The position numbers were made by a program, and so were the translations under genes. From contig DAHVFH010000075.1 of the NCBI GenBank assembly GCA_027317105.1, forward strand, positions 1 to 12,646: DNA of 12,646 nucleotides, written 5' to 3'. The DNA is from Cytophagales bacterium. Its GTDB lineage: Bacteria; Bacteroidota; Bacteroidia; Cytophagales; Cyclobacteriaceae. The stretch's first letter is position 1. Each line of letters starts with the position of its first letter. The notes under the pieces were generated by a model that worked only from the letters and a program-made list of their open reading frames with translations, did no database searches and was not told the origin of the DNA. Positions 1-5,685 of this stretch are shown here, one piece after another.

Positions 1-1889
1 AAGGGAACATAGAAGGTGCCTGCACCCTGTTCTCCATTTTTATCTGCAAGGCCGTCAGTGAGCCGATAGACACTTACTCCTTCTTTCAATAAATCGTTTA
101 CAGCCGCAAAGGAATTATTCGTCTTTGCATTTAAAAGATAACCTGCCGTGGCTTTGGCATCCAGACTACCGGGAGCGTTTTGCAATTCGCCAAAGTTGAC
201 TTGCTCAAAAGGGCCATCAAAAGGTTCAAGAAGGCGATCGAACTGTACACCCATCTGGTAGGCCAACGTCCAGCCCGCTGCATCGTAAGGTCGAACAGGA
301 GGGCCGCCCGGGTATTGAAAATCATTGGGATGATCTTGTGGCTCGAACATATCAAGGACATGCGGGCGAAACGCTTGGTTCGTTTTCACGATGTAAGATC
401 CGGCCGGGTACTTTTTCTTTTCCACTGTAAAATCCGATTTTGCCTTCTCAATACGGATACCTGTTTTGATTAAGGCATTTATAAATTTTACAGCCGTTGG
501 AAAATCGGGTTGATTGGATGGAATAATATAACCGCGAGCATCCCGCTTGGCGGTCACCTTGAAAAGGCTGTCGTAATATTTAATCGGTATTCCGAAGCCT
601 CCCATGAGGTTGGTGTTAAAAGATCGTTCCCGTTTTTTTTCATCTTTTTTTGGTCTGTTTTTATAAGCGGTAGAAATGGCTTCAATGCGGCTGGGGTAAG
701 GTGTCCAGTAATCTTCGTTTCCTTTATTGATAGAGTTTTTCCCCATGCGATAAATATTGTAAAGCAGATGATCGCTATTGCGCGCGGCATAATCCAAAAC
801 AGCATAATTTAAGGAGAGCGAATAATCAATGGATTGTTTGAAATGCCACATCTGAGGGACGACTGGATAAGGCGTGTTGTTGTTGGGGATGAGCCTTGAA
901 GGAACCAACGGGATCTCAGCAGGCGTGGGGCTGCCCACAATTTCAGTTAAGAGGCCGATCATATTGTGGAAGTGGGTGGTTGTGCGCAATCCACCATTGT
1001 ACCAGGTGGAGAAAACGGAACCACCAAGTCGCGTGTAGCCGGGTTTATTTTCCGTATTAAGCCGATTAATCATGGAGGCACCTACGGCATCAATACCCGT
1101 AATCATGCCTGGCTCAAACACATAGTTAAACGGATCACGATAGGGTGGCCCGGCAACCACCGAACCGGCAGGGCCACTTTGATGATGGTTGTACATGATC
1201 TGCGGAATCCACTCGACAAATAATTGACGCCCCATGTTTTGCGTCTCCTTCATGTTCATGATAAAGAAGTCACGGTTGTTATCGTGACCGACATATTTTT
1301 GATAAAGCCGCGGTAAATGATCCAGCGACCTTTTTCCGGGAACGAGATTGCGCATGTACCAATTGGATACCAACTCCTGCCCATCGGGATTGGCGTGGGT
1401 GAATAATATAATTACATGATCTAGAATTCTCAATGTTTCCGGATCTGTTCTTGTGATGAGCTCGTAAGCAGTTTGAATCAACTGATTTGTACCTACGGTT
1501 TCGGTGGCATGAAGACCGCCATCAATCCATACCACCGCTTTTCCTTCTGCGGCCATGGCCTTGGCCTGATCCTCACTCAGGCCTTCGGCTCGGGCAAGGG
1601 TTGTGGATATTTCTTTATAGCGATCTAATTTTTTGTGATTTTCAGGGGAGGTGACGATGAGCATCAACTGATGACGACCTTCTTCCGTCATCCCGATGTC
1701 TACCAGTTTCACCCGGTCAGAAGTTGCCAGTTTGCGAAAAAAAGCTTCGGTCTGGGTGTAATTAGGAAGTTGATAGTCGTCTCCGATTGCAAAGCCGAAG
1801 TGCTCTTTGGGTGTTGGAATCGTTTGTGTTTGCGCTGCAGTGAATTGACACGCTACAACAAGGCTGAAAAGAAGAAGGATGCGGCTCAT
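1..1889 (-). CDS. Secreted M14-family zinc carboxypeptidase (partial, 3' end off window)
   Basis: This is an open reading frame of 629 codons read from an ATG at 1889 down to the window edge without a stop, so the C-terminus is missing. The N-terminus is a signal sequence (hydrophobic LLLFSLVVA) ending near residue 20 (FTAAQ). A weak lipobox-like VVAC at residues 11-14 leaves a lipoprotein possible. The M14 zinc-peptidase signature is visible: H127-A-T-E130 as the first two zinc ligands, an HH pair at 235-236 supplying the third, N205-R206 in a DNNRD block as the substrate-carboxylate region, and E316 in LLTEIVGS as the probable catalytic glutamate. The family hydrolyses peptides in the periplasm or outside the cell. 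Members of this long type have a C-terminal region after the catalytic domain, consistent with the residues seen after about 350. It stands alone, head-to-head with the HAD gene across about 180 bases. The family call is firm; the substrate is unknown. Confidence 0.9.
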   Translation of the reverse strand, partial: MSRILLLFSLVVACQFTAAQTQTIPTPKEHFGFAIGDDYQLPNYTQTEAFFRKLATSDRVKLVDIGMTEEGRHQLMLIVTSPENHKKLDRYKEISTTLARAEGLSEDQAKAMAAEGKAVVWIDGGLHATETVGTNQLIQTAYELITRTDPETLRILDHVIILFTHANPDGQELVSNWYMRNLVPGKRSLDHLPRLYQKYVGHDNNRDFFIMNMKETQNMGRQLFVEWIPQIMYNHHQSGPAGSVVAGPPYRDPFNYVFEPGMITGIDAVGASMINRLNTENKPGYTRLGGSVFSTWYNGGLRTTTHFHNMIGLLTEIVGSPTPAEIPLVPSRLIPNNNTPYPVVPQMWHFKQSIDYSLSLNYAVLDYAARNSDHLLYNIYRMGKNSINKGNEDYWTPYPSRIEAISTAYKNRPKKDEKKRERSFNTNLMGGFGIPIKYYDSLFKVTAKRDARGYIIPSNQPDFPTAVKFINALIKTGIRIEKAKSDFTVEKKKYPAGSYIVKTNQAFRPHVLDMFEPQDHPNDFQYPGGPPVRPYDAAGWTLAYQMGVQFDRLLEPFDGPFEQVNFGELQNAPGSLDAKATAGYLLNAKTNNSFAAVNDLLKEGVSVYRLTDGLADKNGEQGAGTFYVP

Positions 1890-2047
1890 GGTTTCTGATT
1901 TAGAACCGCAATGAGAAATATTATGACATGAGGAAAAAGTGAATTTTGATGAATGGAGATAATCGGATGATCAGAATAGCACTATGTATGGAATTTCTGA
2001 AACTCACTTTTCAGTTCTTGTTGTCAAATAGTTTCTCCTTATTCCGT

Positions 2048-2055
2048 TACTTTTG
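2048..2055 (+). promoter_or_regulatory. Candidate Bacteroidota -7 element for the HAD gene
   Basis: The bases TACTTTTG match the Bacteroidota -7 consensus TAnnTTTG exactly. Transcription would start around 2062, ten or so bases before the ATG at 2072. That argues against the longer reading frame opening at 1946. The only upstream TTG copies (2018-2020 and 2021-2023) sit slightly farther away than the usual 19-23 base spacing, so the -33 element is weak. The leader before the ATG is A-rich (TTAAAAAATTG) with no Shine-Dalgarno, as is common in this phylum. Confidence 0.45.
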
Positions 2056-2071
2056 TCTTTTTAAAAAATTG

Positions 2072-2728
2072 ATGAATTCATTTGCTTTTGTGTTCGACAT
2101 GGATGGTGTAATTGTGGACACCAATCCCTACCATAAAATTGCCTTGCGCCAGTTTGCCGAGAAGTATGGCTATCAACTCAGTGAAGAGGAGTTGATCAAG
2201 AAGATTTATGGCCGCACCAACAAAGAATGGATACCGAATTTGTTTGGACGCTCCTTGTCGCCCACAGAAGTAAATAAATATGGAGAAGAGAAGGAAAAGC
2301 TTTTTCGCGATCTGTATGAAAAGGACATTGTAGAGGTCGCTGGACTTACACGATTTTTGGAACAGGCTTTGCAATTAAATATTCCCTTGGCAATCGGAAC
2401 TTCTGCTCCGCGTAGCAATGTTGACTTTGTGTTGGAAAAAACTGGAATAGGAAAATATTTTCCGGTGATTTTAGATGAATCGCACGTGAGCCATGGAAAG
2501 CCGAACCCAGAAATTTATGTCAACTGCGCGGCAGCCTTGCACTTTCTGCCATCCCAATGTATTGTGTTTGAAGATTCGTTGTCAGGTGTAGCTGCGGCCC
2601 GGTCGGCCGGTAGTCCTGTGGTAGGACTCTCCACTACGCATTCCCTTGAAGAATTAGGAACAAAGGTGGTGATGAACGATTTCACAACGATGGATCCCAA
2701 AGCGCTAATTGCTAAAATGATGTACTGA
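2072..2728 (+). CDS. HAD-superfamily hydrolase, beta-phosphoglucomutase/phosphatase-like (HAD-IA)
   Basis: This is a 218-residue cytosolic enzyme with all four HAD motifs. Motif I is FDMDGVIVDT with D9 as the expected nucleophile and D11 as the acid/base. Motif II is GTSAP around T110-S111. Motif III is K143 in HGKPNPE. Motif IV is E167-D168 in FEDSLSG for Mg2+ binding. The helical cap (about residues 18-85) lies between motif I and motif II, as in the beta-phosphoglucomutase/phosphoglycolate phosphatase subgroup, and the length fits that subgroup. The reaction is likely phosphate hydrolysis or a phosphosugar mutase step; the substrate cannot be told from sequence. The frame is open from 1946, but the extra 42 residues precede the conserved N-terminal strand and lie upstream of a good -7 element. 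The ATG at 2072, after an A-rich leader, is preferred. Confidence 0.9.
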   Translation: MNSFAFVFDMDGVIVDTNPYHKIALRQFAEKYGYQLSEEELIKKIYGRTNKEWIPNLFGRSLSPTEVNKYGEEKEKLFRDLYEKDIVEVAGLTRFLEQALQLNIPLAIGTSAPRSNVDFVLEKTGIGKYFPVILDESHVSHGKPNPEIYVNCAAALHFLPSQCIVFEDSLSGVAAARSAGSPVVGLSTTHSLEELGTKVVMNDFTTMDPKALIAKMMY

Positions 2729-2753
2729 TTTTTAGTTTTATTCTGAATTTATC

Positions 2754-2794
2754 ATCCTTGAAATATTCAAATTCGATTTGAATATTTCAAGGAT
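2754..2794. repeat. Perfect 19-bp palindrome with 3-base loop
   Basis: The arm at 2754-2772 (beginning ATCCTTGAAATATTC) is exactly the reverse complement of 2776-2794, separated by TCG. No U-tract follows on the + strand and the downstream side on the - strand is A-rich, so this is not a standard intrinsic terminator. It lies 18 bases before the ATG of the truncated AAA_14 ATPase. A TTTG within its right arm (2777-2780) is spaced 19 bases from TATCTTTA (2800-2807), which resembles a Bacteroidota -33/-7 pair. It could be an operator, a hairpin terminator without U-tract for the HAD gene, or an element end. Function is unassigned. Confidence 0.8.
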
Positions 2795-2812
2795 AGCAAT
2801 ATCTTTACTTAA

Positions 2813-2938
2813 ATGATTGAAAGAGCTCTAGAAAAGACTATGATTCGTGCATTAAGTGCTTTTCCCGCCTTAGCGATACTCGGTGCGCGCCAAGTGGGTA
2901 AGACCACGCTGGCCAAACAGGCTTGCCGTCAATGGTGA
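2813..2938 (+). pseudogene. 5' fragment of an AAA_14/DUF4143-type ATPase
   Basis: The first 41 codons of an ATPase are present, starting with the MIERAL type of N-terminus usual in AAA_14/DUF4143 proteins. The Walker A motif is G24-A-R-Q-V-G29-K30-T31-T32, followed by LAKQ. The frame then stops at TGA 2936-2938. Family members are about 380-420 residues, so roughly 90 percent is missing: Walker B, the sensor region and the DUF4143 C-terminal domain are all absent. The last four residues (C-R-Q-W) look like the antisense of lepB rather than ATPase sequence. The break therefore lies near codons 35-38 (2915-2926), where the opposite-strand lepB also ends. The family role is unclear; members are abundant and often laterally transferred in Bacteroidota. 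The remnant cannot be functional. Confidence 0.75.
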
Positions 2939-3842
2939 GTGTATTTTTTTGGATTGCCACATTTTTATTTTTCTCATACAACCGGATGATTTCTCCGTAG
3001 AAATTTAATGTAGAATCATTGATTGGTATTCGCATTCCTTTTTTTGGGATGGTAAGTGGACCATAGTTGTCCGCATTCCATTTGTTTCTTTCTATTGTTG
3101 GAAAGATGCTATTATCAGGATCGTTTTTTGTGTAATCATCAATCACTGAAGTAAAATAGGAGACCTCTTTTATCTCCGCCAACTGTTTATTCGTCAGCCA
3201 CATTTTATAGACCGCTTTGCTATCGGCAGACCGGCCTAAAAAGGTGTAATCATCTTTGTCGAGGCCGAGCTTGTGAAAATTCCGTTTATTGACTTCATCC
3301 TTGGCAGTGGCCAGATAACTGAATTTCATATTTTCGGGGTTGCCCAACAATTTGCCATTGGCAAAAACATTTCTGTTTTTTATTTCCAACACATCTCCGG
3401 CAATGCCCATACAACGCTTCACGTAGTTCGTCTTCTGGTCGATCGGATGATCGACACCCTCATTTAAACTGATGGGAGGCACGTGGAAAACCACCACATC
3501 CTCTCTTTTTATTTTCGTCAAGCCTGGCAATCGATACGCTGGCAGTTGAATCCATGGCAAGTAAGAAGGGATGGACGTTCCCCATATTTTCTGATGCATT
3601 AGCGGAAGTTCCAAAGGCGTTTGCGGTGTGCGTGTGCCGTAATGAAATTTACTGACGAAGAGGTAATCACCGACCAACAATGAATTTTCCATTGAAGGCG
3701 TAGGGATCACATACGCTTCCACCACCGACCATCGCAAAAGTGTGGCCGCAATTACCGCAAAGACAATGGAATCGTACCATTCGCGGATAAACGACTTCTT
3801 TATTTTTTCCTTTTTCGGCTTCTTCCAGAATTTCAAGTTCAT
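2838..3842 (-). CDS. lepB: Signal peptidase I, C-terminally truncated and chimeric
   Basis: Type I signal peptidase cleaves signal peptides from exported proteins at the periplasmic face of the inner membrane. This 334-residue frame has a basic N-terminus, one membrane anchor (about residues 25-44), box B with the nucleophile S50 in PTPSMENSL, and the box D lysine K142 in NYVKRCMGIAGDVLEI. These give the Ser/Lys dyad. A long insert at about residues 165-300 is usual for Bacteroidota LepB. The sequence is LepB-like through TIDGKPV (303-309). After that, residues 310-334 are the antisense translation of the ATPase fragment on the + strand. The expected C-terminal box E (GDN-x-x-S-x-DSR) is absent, with roughly 50-80 residues lost. 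Box E is part of the catalytic core, so the product is probably inactive. Since LepB is usually essential, a second copy or an assembly error is implied. The start is the ATG at 3842, fixed by the basic lead-in to the anchor. Confidence 0.85.
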   Translation of the reverse strand: MNLKFWKKPKKEKIKKSFIREWYDSIVFAVIAATLLRWSVVEAYVIPTPSMENSLLVGDYLFVSKFHYGTRTPQTPLELPLMHQKIWGTSIPSYLPWIQLPAYRLPGLTKIKREDVVVFHVPPISLNEGVDHPIDQKTNYVKRCMGIAGDVLEIKNRNVFANGKLLGNPENMKFSYLATAKDEVNKRNFHKLGLDKDDYTFLGRSADSKAVYKMWLTNKQLAEIKEVSYFTSVIDDYTKNDPDNSIFPTIERNKWNADNYGPLTIPKKGMRIPINDSTLNFYGEIIRLYEKNKNVAIQKNTLTIDGKPVWPAWSYPLGAHRVSLRREKHLMHES

Positions 3843-3851
3843 AAGCGAGGG

Positions 3852-3871
3852 GTTAACTAGATGCAGTTAAC
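3852..3871 (-). promoter_or_regulatory. Small inverted repeat in the lepB leader
   Basis: GTTAACT (3852-3858) and AGTTAAC (3865-3871) form a perfect 7-bp inverted repeat around a 6-base loop, starting about 10 bases upstream of the lepB ATG. It could fold in the mRNA leader or bind a protein. It is short enough to be chance. The rest of 3843-4017 holds no gene and no recognisable promoter. Confidence 0.3.
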
Positions 3872-4017
3872 GGAAGTTTTACGCCAGGGTTTTTCGTTTT
3901 TAAATTTCATGGCCTGGTAACTAATAATTGATATCCCGAAATAATTTAGACTTGGGGAAGAACCTTTGGGATGGAATGGATAACGATGGGAATCTGATCG
4001 ATTAAAAAAGTAGTAGT

Positions 4018-5286
4018 TTATTTGCTCTTTAGCGGACTGACTTTTTTAAATTGATCCTCTAATTTACCGACCTCTTCCAAGTCTTTGATTATTTTTGAAT
4101 TGAGTGGTGAGTCGCGAATGACATTGTACGTTTTCCAAAACGGTTCATTATACGGCTTGGCTTGAAGTTCGACTATTTTTTGGCTACTCATCCTGTTTTT
4201 TCTGTCTGGCTTTTTAATGTTTTCCAAAGTGATTTTGTTCACCAACAATTCCTGAAAAAAATCTGATGTGAACAACACTTTGTTAGAACCCTTTTTAAAA
4301 CCCTCAATTCGCCAGGAGTAATTCATGTACTCCAGAAAATACTTCCTATTGTACTTCTTGAACCTGATCGTTTTCTTGATAAACGGAGTGCGGTTCATGA
4401 TGGAGTCACTCATTTTCCATTCGTTTAGGTTCGCACCCTCCCATCGCGCATCCATTTCAATTTTCAGGATGGCAAAGCTACCTGCGTCAATGTAAATACG
4501 GCTCGACCAAGGGTTACCTGTTATAATCACATAAACCAACTGCTCACCCAGATTAATAATTTTTTCGAATTGATAGTTGATTTTTCCAGGGTCAAATGTG
4601 AGCCTGTCTCCGCTGCCGTATTTAACATCGTTTGCTAAAAGCATTTCATAGAAGTGGTTCTGAACCTTGTAAATCTTGGTTTGAAAATTGGCAGTGCGAC
4701 ATTGTCGAGTTTCGTTAAGGTAAACTTGCTCCTTTAATTGTCCCGTATGCCGTAGCGGTGTTTTATACCCATTGTCATAAATGCTAACGGCTGCTTCGAA
4801 TAGCGCGATGTACTTTTCATTTTCTTTAACATATTCCCGATAGAATCCATCCAACAAATAGCGCTTCTGCGGATAGTTAATTTTAATGTTATGAATTGCC
4901 TTTTCTATAATTTCCCTCGCGGTAAGTTTTTTTGCACTGACGATAACTTCGTTTAGTATTGTTGGCTTCACACTTAATTGAACGAGCAGGTTGCTATGGG
5001 TTTTAATGCTATTGACTTTTTGTTTGAAAGTTTCATAGCCCATCATGGAAATGATCAAGGTGTCAGAAAGGTATTGAGCGGGGATGTTGAAAATAAATTA
5101 ACCTTGCTGATTAGCGACTACACCAATTGGCTTTTCCTTTAGACTGATTGTAGCATAGGGCAATGGGTCTTGTGTTGCCTTGTCAATTACTTTCCCGCTA
5201 AGGGTTAGCGGATTCGGTTGAGCAGATAATGAAACACTGATCAATAGTAGGCTTGCTAATAGACTTTCCCTCAATAATTTTTTCAT
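4018..5286 (-). pseudogene. CarboxypepD_reg-like domain protein interrupted by an in-frame TAA
   Basis: Read from the ATG at 5286, the frame encodes a signal peptide (MKKLLRES then LLASLLLISVSLSAQ) and the start of a CarboxypepD_reg-like beta-sandwich domain (SGKVIDKATQDPLPYATISL). It stops at codon 63 (TAA, 5098-5100), right after VANQQG. The same frame continues directly with FIFNIPAQYLSDTLIIS and MMGYETFK, completing the domain, and stays open for 359 more codons to a normal stop at 4018-4020. Paralogues in this window have R, D or N at the stop position (NESGRFEF, NEAGDFEF, GVGNFQF), so one base change explains it. The downstream part has the segment shared with the paralogues (EIIEKAI, DGFYREY, EAAVSIYDNGY) and the tail PFWKTYN / KDLEEVGKLEDQF. 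Without readthrough only a 62-residue exported stub is made. It is divergent from padR and probably shared its regulation. A recent mutation or a sequencing error are both possible. Confidence 0.8.
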
Positions 5287-5293
5287 AAATAAC

Positions 5294-5337
5294 TTATACA
5301 AATATAAAATAAATCAATTACATTCACGTTTGTATAA
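5294..5337. promoter_or_regulatory. Inverted repeat overlapping divergent promoters (candidate PadR operator)
   Basis: TTATACAAA (5294-5302) is exactly the reverse complement of TTTGTATAA (5329-5337); the half-sites are separated by 26 bases. In each half the TTTG coincides with a candidate -7 element: TATATTTG toward the leftward gene (exact consensus) and CACGTTTG (5325-5332, one base off) toward padR. PadR-family repressors usually sit next to, and repress from, such divergent regions. Binding here is inferred from symmetry and position. The repeat may instead just reflect two similar promoters facing away from each other. Confidence 0.45.
5299..5306 (-). promoter_or_regulatory. Candidate -7 element of the broken CarboxypepD_reg gene
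   Basis: On the minus strand the bases read TATATTTG, an exact match to TAnnTTTG, with the ATG at 5286 just downstream. The very short leader would be only a few bases. The preferred start at 5286 (ATG AAA AAA) rather than the in-frame TTG at 5301 follows from this, since the TTG lies inside the element. Confidence 0.4.
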
Positions 5338-5346
5338 CATATTATT

Positions 5347-5685
5347 ATGACAGCAAAAGGAAATTATTTAGGCGAATTTGAAGAGCTTGTATTACTCTCC
5401 GTGGCTTCACAATCCGATCAGGCGTATGGCGTTTCTATCCGTCAGGATATTATTGACGAGACGGGACGCAACGTGAACATCAGCGCAGTGCATGAAGTGC
5501 TAAAACGCCTCGAACGAAAAGGATATTTAAAATCTAAGATGGGAGGGGCGACACAAGAACGCGGTGGAAGGCGAAAGCGTTACTTCGTACTTACTGCAAG
5601 CGGCAGGAAGACGTTGGAGGAAAATATGAAACTTAAACTTCAACTCTATAAAAGAGTTCCTAATTTTTTATTGAAAACAATATGA
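5347..5685 (+). CDS. PadR-family transcriptional regulator
   Basis: This is a 112-residue winged helix-turn-helix protein of the short PadR (PadR-s1-like) type. Visible landmarks are the opening helix GEFEELVLLSVA (9-20), AYGVSI (26-31), the recognition-helix region SAVHEVLKRLERKGYL (46-61), and the beta-wing ERGGRRKRYFVLT (71-83). The C-terminal helix (about 86-102) is the expected dimerisation region. PadR proteins are mostly ligand- or stress-responsive repressors of neighbouring genes. It overlaps the permease by four bases (ATGA, 5682-5685), so the two are probably translationally coupled. This PadR-plus-large-permease pairing is recurrent in Acidobacteria and Bacteroidota genomes. Its likely targets are its own operon and the divergent CarboxypepD_reg gene. 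The effector is unknown. The ATG at 5347 follows an AT-rich leader. Confidence 0.92.
   Translation: MTAKGNYLGEFEELVLLSVASQSDQAYGVSIRQDIIDETGRNVNISAVHEVLKRLERKGYLKSKMGGATQERGGRRKRYFVLTASGRKTLEENMKLKLQLYKRVPNFLLKTI

Noticed and set aside
180..1898. Several + strand open frames of 85-100 codons in the left part
   Set aside because: All are antisense to the continuous M14 carboxypeptidase frame, whose zinc-site motifs are clear.
2754..2794. Palindrome as a standard intrinsic terminator of the HAD gene
   Set aside because: The stem is AT-rich at its tip and no U-run follows on either strand; kept as an unassigned palindrome instead.
5098..5100. Programmed readthrough or recoding of the TAA
   Set aside because: The context TAA-T is an efficient stop, no recoding hairpin was seen, and UAA is used as a normal stop in neighbouring genes.
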